From Clostridia bacterium (GTDB lineage: Bacteria > Bacillota > Clostridia > Christensenellales > Aristaeellaceae), in NCBI GenBank assembly GCA_017429265.1, contig JAFRPG010000015.1:1-63170 (forward strand): a DNA stretch of 63,170 bases, given 5' to 3'. Below the pieces are notes generated by a model. It did no database searches, was not told the origin of the DNA, and saw only the letters and a list, made by a program, of their open reading frames with translations. Below are positions 17,199 through 25,852 of the stretch, one piece after another (the first letter of the stretch is position 1; each line of letters starts with the position of its first letter). Both the position numbers and the translations under genes were made by a program.

Positions 17199-18494
17199 AT
17201 GACTGAGATTCTGCGGCCTGTTGCCTGGCCGCTGATGATCGCGCTGGGCGCGCTGGCGGGTATCTTCCTGCAGCAGTACGCCGCGCGCAGGAACGGCGTC
17301 GCGCGAGAGACCGGCGAGTGGTTCGCCGTGCTGGCTCTGCCGCTGGGCATCTTCGTCGGTCACCTGCTCTACGCGGCTGTCCTCTACAACGCCCAGGAGG
17401 GCGATCCGACCTTCGCCTATCTGTTCACCCCCTGGCGCGGCGGGTTCATGCTCTGGGGCGTGTTCATCGGCTGCGCGGGCGCCGCGCTCCTGGCCTGCCT
17501 GATCCGCAGGGAGAAGAAGGACCGCATCCTGCCCACCCTCGACACGGTCGCCGTGGGCCTGATCGCGCTGGTCATCTTCGTCCGCCTCGCCGCTCCGCTG
17601 GATCTGGCGGAGGGCGTGTCCCAGGGCTACGGCCGTCCGGTGGAGGAGATCCTCGAAGCCTTCGGGCTCGAGCGCGTCGAGGGCGGGCGCTACCTGCCCC
17701 TGTTCTTCCCGCCGGAGATCGAGTACGCCGAGGACCTGTGCCTGTCGGTCTGGCTGCTGGAGGCGGTTTGGGCCGGCGTGATCCTCGCCGTGGTGCTCCC
17801 GGACATGAAGAAGAGACCCGCCGGAAGGACGGCGGCTCTGTCCCTCGTGCTCTACGCCGCGGGGCAGATCCTGCTGGAATTCCTGCGCGAGGACCAGCAT
17901 CCCAAGTGGCTCTACGTCCGCGTCAGCCAGCTGCTGGCGGGCATCGTCCTGGCGGGGCTGCTGATTTACGCGACGATCCGCCGCCGCGTCACCGTGCGCC
18001 GGATCATCCTGACCTGGATCGGCCTGCTGGCCTGCGCGGGCCTCGTGGTCTTCATGGCCTTCATGATCGACAAGCCGCTGATGATCGGCGAGGAACCGAT
18101 CTTCTTCCCGCACTGGGTGATCTACCTGACCATCACGGCCTGCGCCGTGTGCATGGGTCTGCTCACCTGGCAGGCGCTCTGTCCGCGCCGGCCGCTGGGG
18201 AGCGCGGCAGGGGAGAAGCAGCCCGAGGCTCCGAGCCCGGTGCTGACCGATGTGCCCCTGCACGGGGGCAAGAGCAGGGAGGCCCAGGAGGCTCTGATCC
18301 TCACCCCGGAGGGTGCGCCCCTCAGTTTCCGCCGCGAGGAAGACCGCCTCATCGTCTCCGGTGAGCGCGGGGAACTCGGCTGGCTTGAAGCCGGGCTGGT
18401 GCCCGACGGATGTGCCCTGCGCATGGCCGGCATCGAGGGCCGCGGCAAGGGCGACACCGTTCGCGGCAAGGTCACGGTCGTCCGCGGTGAGTGA
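17199..18494 (+). CDS. Divergent Lgt-like polytopic membrane protein
   Basis: A 431-residue protein with seven or more hydrophobic segments and the outline of prolipoprotein diacylglyceryl transferase: GGFMLWGVFIGC (81-92) where Lgt has GG..FHGG, a central R129 and YGRP (144-147), and LLEFLREDQ (225-233) like the Lgt EFLREP block. The Lgt histidine is replaced (W86) and the N-F-I-N-G-E motif is not recognisable, so transferase activity is doubtful. A C-terminal soluble domain of about 90 residues is extra. The start at ATG 17199 is 28 bp past the NAGPA gene. Confidence 0.6.
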   Translation: MTEILRPVAWPLMIALGALAGIFLQQYAARRNGVARETGEWFAVLALPLGIFVGHLLYAAVLYNAQEGDPTFAYLFTPWRGGFMLWGVFIGCAGAALLACLIRREKKDRILPTLDTVAVGLIALVIFVRLAAPLDLAEGVSQGYGRPVEEILEAFGLERVEGGRYLPLFFPPEIEYAEDLCLSVWLLEAVWAGVILAVVLPDMKKRPAGRTAALSLVLYAAGQILLEFLREDQHPKWLYVRVSQLLAGIVLAGLLIYATIRRRVTVRRIILTWIGLLACAGLVVFMAFMIDKPLMIGEEPIFFPHWVIYLTITACAVCMGLLTWQALCPRRPLGSAAGEKQPEAPSPVLTDVPLHGGKSREAQEALILTPEGAPLSFRREEDRLIVSGERGELGWLEAGLVPDGCALRMAGIEGRGKGDTVRGKVTVVRGE

Positions 18495-18595
18495 ACGGCC
18501 GATCATCCGAACGAAAACAGACATCCCCGGCAAGCCGATGAGCCTGCCGGGGATGCTGCTGTGATGGGGATCATTGCCGGATAAAGCTAAACTCT

Positions 18596-18940
18596 GGTTC
18601 TTGACGTTTTTGTCAGGGGAAAGGGGATGCGCCTGCGGGCGCACCAGAGGGCTTTCCGATCGATCCGGGGCTGCCGCCCATTCTCCGCTGAAAACTGTCC
18701 ACCGGACAGTTTTCCGGGCGCTCCGAATCCTCTGGACTCCTTCGGGGCCGACTCGTTAAGATGATTCTTGGAAACTGTCAGGTTTTGATGAAATGTCAGG
18801 CTATGTTCTCAGCCTTACCCGACAACAAACAAGGAAGAGGCGATCCCGAAGGGTCCGGGGGCGATCGGAAAGCCCCCGGTCATGCCCGCAGGCATGAAAC
18901 CTCCCACCAAATGCTTTCCGGAACTTTCCGCGAAGAATCA
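18596..18940 (-). repeat. Foldback intergenic element, copy 5, with 67-bp insert and changed stems
   Basis: Reverse orientation, GGTTCTTGACG at 18596 to CGAAGAATCA at 18940. The insert lies at 18662-18728. In the left arm the stem is CCGGGGGC/GCCCCCGG instead of CCAGGGGC/GCCCCTGG, and the outer hairpin is TCATGCCCGCAGGCATGA instead of GCGCTCCGCAGAGCGC. Both sides of each stem changed together. The 18495-18959 gap otherwise holds only a CATCCCCGGCA/TGCCGGGGATG stem near 18520-18555. Confidence 0.9.
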
Positions 18941-18959
18941 CTTTGATCAGGGAACGGGA

Positions 18960-19952
18960 TTACCCGTTCTTTTTGTACATGGCCCGCAGGATCCCGCAGA
19001 CCGCGCCGAAGGCCACGCCGGCGATGGGCCAGATGATCCAGCAGCGGTTCCAGGATCCGCCGATGAAGCCCCAGGCCAGGAAGGCAGCCGTCACCAGCGC
19101 CCAGTAGGCCGCGGCGATCGGCCCGATCTTCTGGGCGCTCTCCTTGGCCTCCCGGGTGTAGTCGCCCTCCTCGAGCAGCTGCTGGAACGAACCCCAGACC
19201 ATGGAGACCCGGACGATCAGCAGGACGCCGACGGAGACGAGGACCAGCAGGGCCGCGACGCACACGACCGTCCAGATGTTCTCCTTCTCCCCGTTGATCA
19301 CGAGGCCGACAAAGAGCGGGATCACCGCCAGCACGCACAGGGCGATGCCGACCGTCAGCTGGCGCACATAGGTCGGGCGGAAGCGCTCCCGGCGCTCCTT
19401 CACCATGCCGTCCACGCCGTAGAGGGTATCGATGGCTTCCTTCTCAAGGTACTCAAAGCGGCTGATCCGCAGCCCGCTGGTCACGAAGAGGGCCACGGCC
19501 CCGCCCACGAGCAGCAGGAGGACGATCAGGCCGAGGCCCGTCGCCTGCGCCTCCGTCAGGCCGATCAGCTTCATCGCGGACGCGCCGCCGAGCAGGATCA
19601 GGCACACGGGGGAGAGGATGCACAGCATCACGCCGAGGGCGACGGTGCGGGCGTTGGTCTCCCGGACACGCAGGAAGTCGTTGGCCTCCTCCATGCCGAC
19701 GGTTTTTTCTTTGGACTCGGTGAGGACGGTTTCCGCGGATGTGTCGGCCGTCTCCATGCTGTCCTTCAGCAGGTAATCGGTGCTGACGCCGAACAGCTCG
19801 GACAGCTGCACCACGCGGGCCATGTCGGGCACGGACTGTGCGCTCTCCCATTTGGAGACCGACTGGCGGCTGACGCCCAGCTTGTCGGCCAGCTCCTCCT
19901 GGGACCAGCCGTTCTTCTTTCTGAGATCGAGGATCTTGTCTGCGAGGATCAT
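18960..19952 (-). CDS. XRE-family regulator with membrane domain
   Basis: A 330-residue protein. An N-terminal Cro/CI-type helix-turn-helix (residues 2-58; WSQEELADKLGVSRQSVSKWESAQSVPDM) is followed by a linker and several transmembrane segments (two at about 110-165, three near the C-terminus). Membrane-tethered XRE regulators of this build are common in Firmicutes and are thought to sense envelope state; the ligand is unknown. The ATG at 19952 follows AGAAGGAG, and the longer open frame upstream is intergenic. Tandem 13-bp repeats lie about 125 bp upstream. Confidence 0.85.
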   Translation of the reverse strand: MILADKILDLRKKNGWSQEELADKLGVSRQSVSKWESAQSVPDMARVVQLSELFGVSTDYLLKDSMETADTSAETVLTESKEKTVGMEEANDFLRVRETNARTVALGVMLCILSPVCLILLGGASAMKLIGLTEAQATGLGLIVLLLLVGGAVALFVTSGLRISRFEYLEKEAIDTLYGVDGMVKERRERFRPTYVRQLTVGIALCVLAVIPLFVGLVINGEKENIWTVVCVAALLVLVSVGVLLIVRVSMVWGSFQQLLEEGDYTREAKESAQKIGPIAAAYWALVTAAFLAWGFIGGSWNRCWIIWPIAGVAFGAVCGILRAMYKKNG

Positions 19953-20077
19953 GTTATTCGCTCCTTCTGTCATCCTGCTCCGTGCGGCCGGCTCATTCGG
20001 GCCTCGCTCTCCGCATCGGGCAAGGCCAGCATAGCCCAAAGTGCGGTTGCAGAGAACCAATTTGGCCCGGAAATCCC

Positions 20078-20103
20078 GCAACCGGCGGTTGCAACCGGCG
20101 GTT
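20078..20103. repeat. Two tandem 13-bp repeats with palindromic cores
   Basis: GCAACCGGCGGTT occurs twice back to back (20078-20090, 20091-20103), each containing the exact palindrome AACCG-G-CGGTT. They sit upstream of the XRE regulator gene and are candidate operators. The XRE promoter itself is unclear. Confidence 0.55.
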
Positions 20104-20159
20104 TTTCCGCTTGCGGCGGCGTTTTCACGGTGATTTTGCCCGGAAACCAAGGAAAAAGG

Positions 20160-20445
20160 GGTTCTTCACGGAAAGTTAGGGAAAGCATATGGGGGTCCGC
20201 GCTCTGCGGAGCGCGCCAGGGGCTTTCCGATCGCCCCTGGACCCTTCGGGGCCGTTTCTTTCTTGTTAGTTGTCGGGTAAGGCTGAGAGCATAGCCTGGC
20301 ATTCCATCAAAAACCTGACAATTCCCCAAAGATTTTTGAACGGGACGGCCCCGAAGGAGTCCAGAGGGCGATCGGAAAGCCCTCTGGTGCGCCCGCAGGC
20401 GCATTCCCTCACCAACGGAATTTCCCTAACTAAACGTGAAAAACC
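20160..20445 (+). repeat. Foldback intergenic element, copy 6 (286 bp, complete)
   Basis: A complete copy in forward orientation with both terminal repeats (GGTTCTTCACGGAAAG... and ...CTAAACGTGAAAAACC), both arms and the standard centre, without the insert. Its right end lies on the T-tract of the minus-strand DUF3048 terminator. Confidence 0.95.
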
Positions 20446-20482
20446 GAGAAAGGACATCGCCCGTGCAACTGCGGCGATGTCC
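20445..20482 (-). terminator. Rho-independent terminator of the DUF3048 gene
   Basis: On minus, GGACATCGCC pairs with GGCGATGTCC (perfect 10-bp stem, 20482-20452), then TTTCTCGG runs into the foldback element. Confidence 0.85.
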
Positions 20483-20511
20483 CCTTTGGGTCTGCGGCTG
20501 CCCCCTGAAGA

Positions 20512-21600
20512 TCAGCGGTAGCTGACCCCGGTGGCGTCGTTGGTGACCACGATGAAGGTCTTGCCGCGCTGGAGCTCGAGCTCATTGCCGTCCGGCCCGA
20601 TGAGGATCAGGCGGGAGGTGGCGGACTCGCGCTTCCAGGCGCCGCGCACATAGTGGCCGTTCTGGAAGATCTCGATGACGCCGGTGCCGGACATGTGGTC
20701 GTCGAGGTAGACATAGCTGTTCTGCCAGCGGAACTTGACCCGCAGGACGATCACGTTGGCGAACACGGGGGCCACGCCGGTGTAGCGGTCGACGTCCTCG
20801 CCCTCGGAGTAGGCACGGGTGTAGCCGCCGAGCGTCTCGTCATAGGTGAAGAAGGAGGTGCTGGAGGGGTTGACCGGCTTTTTCACGGAGTCGCCGCGGT
20901 GCACGATCTTAATATAGGATGCGTTCTTGCCGTCCGTGCGGGGCGTGTCGGTGAAGCGGAAGGGCCGCACCTCGAAAGGCACGTTCTCGGCGATCAGATG
21001 CTCGTGGATCTGTTTGATGTGGGCGGAGAGGTTGTGGGGCTCGTTGATGCCCTGGATGCGGCTGCGGTAGGCCTGGCTCTCGCCGAGCAGGTTGTAGGCC
21101 TTGACGCCCTTCTTCATGTTGAACTTCTTGGTCAGGTCGTCCACGTTGGCGTTCTTGCCCTTCACGGGGGCGATGCCGGCGTAGCCGAAGGCGGCGTCGA
21201 AGCACAGGGCGACGGGGACCATGGAGCCGCGCGCGGAGCGCACGCCGCCGGCCTGGTCCGGATAGGTGCTGGTGAACAGGGCCATCAGCTTGGTGGAGCC
21301 GGCGCCGGCGTTGGGCACCTGGAAGAGCATGTCCGCGTCGTTGATGCCCCAGTGCGGGTAGGCGGCGGGACTGCCGTCGAGGTCGATGATGATGGGCGTG
21401 TAGGGCTCGCCGTTCGTGGGCAGGCCGGTGATCGGGGATTCGCCCTCGATCTCGGGGTTGGCGGGATAGCTTTTCTTGAGCTTTATGGAGTTTTTGAGCG
21501 TGCCTTTGATCTGCGTCATGTTATCCTCGGCTTGGGCGAGGAGCGGCAGGCACAGGCACAGGATCAGCGCGAGCGCGATCACGCGGGTGAGTTTCTTCAT
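20512..21600 (-). CDS. DUF3048 (YerB-like) secreted protein
   Basis: A 362-residue exported protein of the DUF3048 family. The signal peptide ends at LLAQA. The DUF3048 N-domain is SPITGLPTN...PIIIDLDGSPAAYPHWGINDADMLFQ, then QAGGVRSARGSMVPVAL, with a C-domain ending FIVVTNDATGV. Function is undetermined; B. subtilis YerB is a lipoprotein. ATG 21600 follows GAAGGAGGC. It shares the family with the gene at 61730-62929, so the window holds two paralogues. Confidence 0.88.
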   Translation of the reverse strand: MKKLTRVIALALILCLCLPLLAQAEDNMTQIKGTLKNSIKLKKSYPANPEIEGESPITGLPTNGEPYTPIIIDLDGSPAAYPHWGINDADMLFQVPNAGAGSTKLMALFTSTYPDQAGGVRSARGSMVPVALCFDAAFGYAGIAPVKGKNANVDDLTKKFNMKKGVKAYNLLGESQAYRSRIQGINEPHNLSAHIKQIHEHLIAENVPFEVRPFRFTDTPRTDGKNASYIKIVHRGDSVKKPVNPSSTSFFTYDETLGGYTRAYSEGEDVDRYTGVAPVFANVIVLRVKFRWQNSYVYLDDHMSGTGVIEIFQNGHYVRGAWKRESATSRLILIGPDGNELELQRGKTFIVVTNDATGVSYR

Positions 21601-21633
21601 GGAACGAAGCCTCCTTCGTGTGGATTCCATCCT

Positions 21634-21662
21634 ATTATACAGGATGCCGCGGGAAAAGGCAA
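21634..21662 (-). promoter_or_regulatory. Promoter of the DUF3048 gene
   Basis: On minus, TTGCCT (21662-21657), 17 bp, TATAAT (21639-21634). Confidence 0.8.
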
Positions 21663-21908
21663 GCATCACACTTGTTACAATGCGGAAGGACGGGAAATCG
21701 CCGACGAAACAGCATGCTGTGCCTCCATGCGGCGGGACGATCTGAATACGATGTCTCCGGACAAACCGTAAACCTTTCCGGCCCTGACAAAGCCCCGGCC
21801 GGACCCGCGGGCACGTCCCCTGATCGACGGACAGACAAAAAACTCCGTTCCGACATCGAAAAATGCAGGAGAAAGACCAAAAAAATGCAATTTCGGCGAA
21901 ATCCGGCC

Positions 21909-21936
21909 TTGCATTCCGCCGGAAAATGACTATAAT
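21909..21936 (+). promoter_or_regulatory. Promoter of the aminotransferase
   Basis: TTGCAT (21909-21914), 16 bp, TATAAT (21931-21936). The -35 lies in one arm of an inverted repeat AATGCAA/TTGCATT, which could be an operator. The rest of the 21601-21982 gap shows no gene or recognised RNA. Confidence 0.75.
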
Positions 21937-21982
21937 CAATCACTGCACCCCAATTTTACCGCAATCGCAGGAGGCAAACGCC

Positions 21983-23182
21983 ATGCCGCTCACCGTTTCC
22001 CACCGCTGCCAGCACATCGCTCCCTCCCTGACCCTTGCCATCGACGCGGTCGCCAAGGAAATGAAGGCCGCCGGCGAGGACGTCGTCGGCTTCGGCGCGG
22101 GCGAGCCGGACTTCGCCACCCCCGCCCACATCGTTGCCGCGGCCAAGGAGGCCCTCGACATGGGCATGACGCGCTACACGCCCTCCTCCGGCACCATGGA
22201 GCTGCGCAAGGCGATCTGCGACAAGCTGCTGCGGGACAACGACCTGACCTACGAGCCGGCGGACGTCATCGTCTCCAGCGGCGCGAAGCACAGCCTGTTC
22301 AATACCTTCCAGGCCATCCTCGATCCCGGCGACGAGGTGCTGATCCCCACGCCCTGCTGGGTCAGCTATCCGGAGATGGTGCGCATGGCCGGCGGCGTGC
22401 CGGTCTTCGTGCCCACGACCGAGGCCGAGGGCTTCATCCCCGGCTATGACGAGATCGCCTCCCGGATCAACCGCCGCACGAAGGCCTTCGTCCTCACCAG
22501 CCCGTCCAACCCCTGCGGCTGCGTGTGGAGCCGCGGCCAGCTGCAGGCCCTGGCGGACCTCGCGGTGGACCGGAAGCTCTTCGTGGTCTCGGACGAGATC
22601 TACGAAAAGCTCCTTTACGATCAGGCGCGCCACATCTCCATCGCCCAGCTCGGCGATCAGATCAAGCGGCAGACCATCGTGATCAACGGCCTGAGCAAGG
22701 CCTTCGCGATGACCGGCTGGCGCATCGGCTACGCGGCGGGCCCGCGCGAGATCATCAGCGCGATGGGCGCCTTCCAGTCCCAGGCCGCCAGCAACGCCAA
22801 CGCCATGGCCCAGCACGCCTCCGCCGTGGCCCTCAACAGCGACCAGACCTGCGTGGTGGAGATGGTGCAGGAGTTTGAGAAACGCCGGGACACCATCTGC
22901 GGCCTGATCAACGCCATCCCCGGCATCTCCTGCCGGAAGCCCCAGGGCGCCTTCTACGTGATGATGAACATCCAGTATATCCTGGGCCGCCGCCATGAGC
23001 GCCGCCCGCTCACCGACTCCATGTCCTTCGCCGACGAGCTGCTGAAGTCGAAGAAGGTCGCCGTCGTGCCCGGCGTGGCCTTCGAGGCCGAGGGCTACTG
23101 CCGCCTGTCCTACGCCACCTCCATGGACAACATCGTCCGCGGCCTGGAGCGGATCGCGGAATTCGTCGGCGAGCTGCGGTGA
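21983..23182 (+). CDS. Class I/II PLP aminotransferase (aspartate aminotransferase-like)
   Basis: A 399-residue cytosolic enzyme of the AspC/PatA (aminotransferase class I) type. Motifs are GAGEPDF near residue 35, the NPCG substrate-binding segment (TSPSNPCGCVW), SDEIYEKLLY, and the PLP lysine K239 in NGLSKAFAMTGWRIGY. Transfer of the amino group between aspartate or another amino acid and 2-oxoglutarate is the family reaction; precise specificity cannot be read. ATG 21983 follows GCAGGAGG. Confidence 0.9.
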   Translation: MPLTVSHRCQHIAPSLTLAIDAVAKEMKAAGEDVVGFGAGEPDFATPAHIVAAAKEALDMGMTRYTPSSGTMELRKAICDKLLRDNDLTYEPADVIVSSGAKHSLFNTFQAILDPGDEVLIPTPCWVSYPEMVRMAGGVPVFVPTTEAEGFIPGYDEIASRINRRTKAFVLTSPSNPCGCVWSRGQLQALADLAVDRKLFVVSDEIYEKLLYDQARHISIAQLGDQIKRQTIVINGLSKAFAMTGWRIGYAAGPREIISAMGAFQSQAASNANAMAQHASAVALNSDQTCVVEMVQEFEKRRDTICGLINAIPGISCRKPQGAFYVMMNIQYILGRRHERRPLTDSMSFADELLKSKKVAVVPGVAFEAEGYCRLSYATSMDNIVRGLERIAEFVGELR

Positions 23183-23228
23183 CGGCGGGCCGACTCATCC
23201 GACTGTATTCAGAAACGGAGGCACAGCC

Positions 23229-24356
23229 ATGCGCAAGCCGGTCAAGACACGGGCCGCGGCGGCCGTCCTGATTATCCTGCTCCTGTGCGGCGTCCTGCCC
23301 GGCGCGGCGCTGACCGAGGATGTCCGGTACACGGCGGACGGCTATGCGTATACCGTCTCGTACGGATACGCGCAGGTGATCGCCTACAGCGGCGCCTTCC
23401 TGCCGCGCACCCTGCCCGACAGCATCGACGGATACACCGTGTATCTGGAATACCGGGACGACATCTTCAGTCATCTGATCCGCGAGAGCGGCATCTACCG
23501 CTACGGCCGGGTGGCGGAGAACGAGGTCTATATCGTCGGCTGGTGCGGCTATGAGCCGGTGGCGATGATCCCGGCCGACATCGGCGGCATCCCGGTCACG
23601 GGCATCGGCGACAAAGCCTTCTGGCTCAGCGGCTGCGAGCGGGAAACCTTCGCGGACACGGTGGTGGTCCCGGACAGCGTCCGCTATATCGGCCGGGAAG
23701 CCTTCTCCTGCACGGGGATCGTCTCCGTTTATCTGGGGAGCGGTGTCCGGGAGATCGGCGATCTGGCTTTTCAAGGCCTCAGCCAGTCGAACTTCGTCCT
23801 GCCCGCCGGCGTGGAAAAGCTGGGGATCAATCCCTTCGCCGACCATGTGGACCTGGGCTATGTCAACGGCTACCTGTTCCCCTGGCCGGAGAGCACGGCA
23901 CACTTCCGCGTTGCCGAATCCAACGGCAGCATGCTCTACGGGACGGAGGACATGCGGCTCATCACATACCGCGCGAACCTGAGCCCGCAGTGGCGCAGAG
24001 GCACCGTCGTCACCGTGCCGGACGGTATCCGGGTCATCGGCAGCCATGCCTTTTACGCCGCGCAGGGCATCACGGAGGTCGTGCTGCCGGACACGGTGGA
24101 GATCATCGAGCCCTACGCCTTCATCTGGAGCGGCGAGCTGACCCGCGTGCGGATCCCGGAGAGCGTCACCGTCCTGGGCAAGGGAGCCTTCGAGTCCACG
24201 GCGATCACCGAGCTGGAGATCCCCTCCGGCGTGACGGTCATCGGCGACATCCTCTTCCACTCCTGGGCGCCGGAAGAGGCGACCATTGTCTGCGATCCCG
24301 GCTCCGCCGCGGAGGCCTACGCAAAGGCCAACGGCTACCGGATCCGTTTCAGATGA
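23229..24356 (+). CDS. Secreted BspA-type leucine-rich repeat protein
   Basis: A 375-residue exported protein. The signal peptide (to about PGAAL) is followed by irregular BspA/LRR_5 repeats: IGDKAFWLSGC, VVVPDSVRYIGREAFSCTGI, LGSGVREIGDLAFQG, VPDGIRVIGSHAFYA, VVLPDTVEIIEPYAFIW, VRIPESVTVLGKGAFES. It is probably a surface ligand-binding protein; the partner is unknown and no cell-wall anchor is seen. ATG 23229 follows ACGGAGG. Confidence 0.88.
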   Translation: MRKPVKTRAAAAVLIILLLCGVLPGAALTEDVRYTADGYAYTVSYGYAQVIAYSGAFLPRTLPDSIDGYTVYLEYRDDIFSHLIRESGIYRYGRVAENEVYIVGWCGYEPVAMIPADIGGIPVTGIGDKAFWLSGCERETFADTVVVPDSVRYIGREAFSCTGIVSVYLGSGVREIGDLAFQGLSQSNFVLPAGVEKLGINPFADHVDLGYVNGYLFPWPESTAHFRVAESNGSMLYGTEDMRLITYRANLSPQWRRGTVVTVPDGIRVIGSHAFYAAQGITEVVLPDTVEIIEPYAFIWSGELTRVRIPESVTVLGKGAFESTAITELEIPSGVTVIGDILFHSWAPEEATIVCDPGSAAEAYAKANGYRIRFR

Positions 24357-24398
24357 TCATCCTGTTCCCCTGAACCGAATACACGGAAGGAGTACACC

Positions 24399-25793
24399 AT
24401 GTCCGAGTTCAAGAGAGTCAACAACATCCTGATGCAGCACAAGTACCACTACAGCCTTCAGGATGTGCAGGAGCCGAACCTGTACCGCGAGATCTTCACC
24501 TATGACGCCGTGCCGAAGATCACCTTCAACATGCGCCATGTGCCCGAGGACATGCCGGACGAGATCTGGATGACCGACACCACCTTCCGCGACGGGCAGC
24601 AGTCCGTCAGCCCCTTCACGCCGGAGCAGATCGTCCACCTGTTCAAGCTCCTGGCCCGGCTCGGCGGCCCCAACGGCCTGGTGCGCCAGAGCGAGTTCTT
24701 CCTGTACACGGACAAGGACAAGGAGGCCCTGCACAAGTGCCAGGACCTCGGCCTGCCCTTCCCGGAGATCACGACCTGGATCCGCGCCAACAAGAAGGAC
24801 TTTGAGCTGGTGAAGCAGGCCGGCGTGGCAGAGACCGGCATCCTCGTCTCCTGCTCCGACTATCACATCTTCAACAAGATGCACCTGACCCGCAGCCAGG
24901 CGATGGACAAGTATCTCGGCATCGTCAAGGACGCCCTCGCGATGGGCATCCGTCCCCGCTGCCACTTCGAGGACATCACCCGCGCCGACTTCTACGGCTT
25001 CGTCGTCCCCTTCGCCACCGAGCTGATGGAACTGTCCAGGGAGAGCGGCATCCCGATCAAGATCCGCGCCTGCGACACGATGGGCTACGGCGTCACCTAC
25101 TACGGCGCGGCCCTCCCGCGCTCGGTCGCCGGCATCATCTACGGCCTGCGGCACTACGCCGAGGTCCCCAGCGCCCAGCTGGAGTGGCACGGCCACAACG
25201 ACTTCTACAAGGTGGTCAGCAACGCGGGCGCGGCCTGGATGTACGGCTGCTCCTCGATCAACTGCTCCCTCCTGGGCATCGGCGAGCGCACCGGCAACTG
25301 CCCGCTGGAGGCCATGGCGGTGGAGTACATGGGCCTGCGCGGCGAGACCGGCGGCATGGACCTGACCGCGGTGACCGAGATCGCCTCCTACATGGAGCGC
25401 GAGATCGGCCTGGAGATCAGCCCCCGCCAGCCCTTCGTCGGCCGCCACTTCAACGTCACCCGCGCCGGCATCCACGCCGACGGTATGCTCAAGGATGAGG
25501 AGATCTACAACATCTTCGACACCGCGAAGCTCCTCAACCGCCCCGCGATGGTGGCGGTGGACGCCCACGGCGGCCTGGCCGCGGTGGCGCACTGGATGAA
25601 CAGCTACTTCAGCCTGACCGGCGAGGACGCCATCGACAAGAACGATCCCCTGGTGACCGCCGTCCGCGAGCGCATCGACCGGCTCTACGCCGAGGGCCGC
25701 ACCACGGTCATGGGCGACGAGGAACTGGAGATCATGGTCCGCGACGCCGACTGGAAGCGCTATGAGCGCATCCTCTTCCACCACGGAAAGTAA
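24399..25793 (+). CDS. HMGL-like acyltransferase, probable Re-citrate synthase / isopropylmalate synthase family
   Basis: A 464-residue TIM-barrel Claisen-type enzyme. The catalytic start is WMTDTTFRDGQQS (family DTTLRDGxQ), the metal site WHGHNDFYKVVSN and the glycine-rich GIGERTGNCPLEA. The N-terminal EPNLYREIFTYD and the overall length resemble the clostridial Re-citrate synthase subfamily (acetyl-CoA plus oxaloacetate to citrate), from memory of that family. Lack of the C-terminal LeuA regulatory domain argues against true 2-isopropylmalate synthase. Homocitrate or citramalate formation is not excluded. ATG 24399 follows GGAAGGAG. Confidence 0.7.
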   Translation: MSEFKRVNNILMQHKYHYSLQDVQEPNLYREIFTYDAVPKITFNMRHVPEDMPDEIWMTDTTFRDGQQSVSPFTPEQIVHLFKLLARLGGPNGLVRQSEFFLYTDKDKEALHKCQDLGLPFPEITTWIRANKKDFELVKQAGVAETGILVSCSDYHIFNKMHLTRSQAMDKYLGIVKDALAMGIRPRCHFEDITRADFYGFVVPFATELMELSRESGIPIKIRACDTMGYGVTYYGAALPRSVAGIIYGLRHYAEVPSAQLEWHGHNDFYKVVSNAGAAWMYGCSSINCSLLGIGERTGNCPLEAMAVEYMGLRGETGGMDLTAVTEIASYMEREIGLEISPRQPFVGRHFNVTRAGIHADGMLKDEEIYNIFDTAKLLNRPAMVAVDAHGGLAAVAHWMNSYFSLTGEDAIDKNDPLVTAVRERIDRLYAEGRTTVMGDEELEIMVRDADWKRYERILFHHGK

Positions 25794-25812
25794 GGCCCCG
25801 GCGGGCCGCAGA

Positions 25813-25843
25813 GGCACTCCCTGCATCAACGGGGAGTGCTTTT
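25813..25843 (+). terminator. Rho-independent terminator
   Basis: GCACTCCC...GGGAGTGC stem followed by TTTT; foldback copy 7 starts 10 bp on. Confidence 0.85.
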
Positions 25844-25852
25844 GAAATAAAA

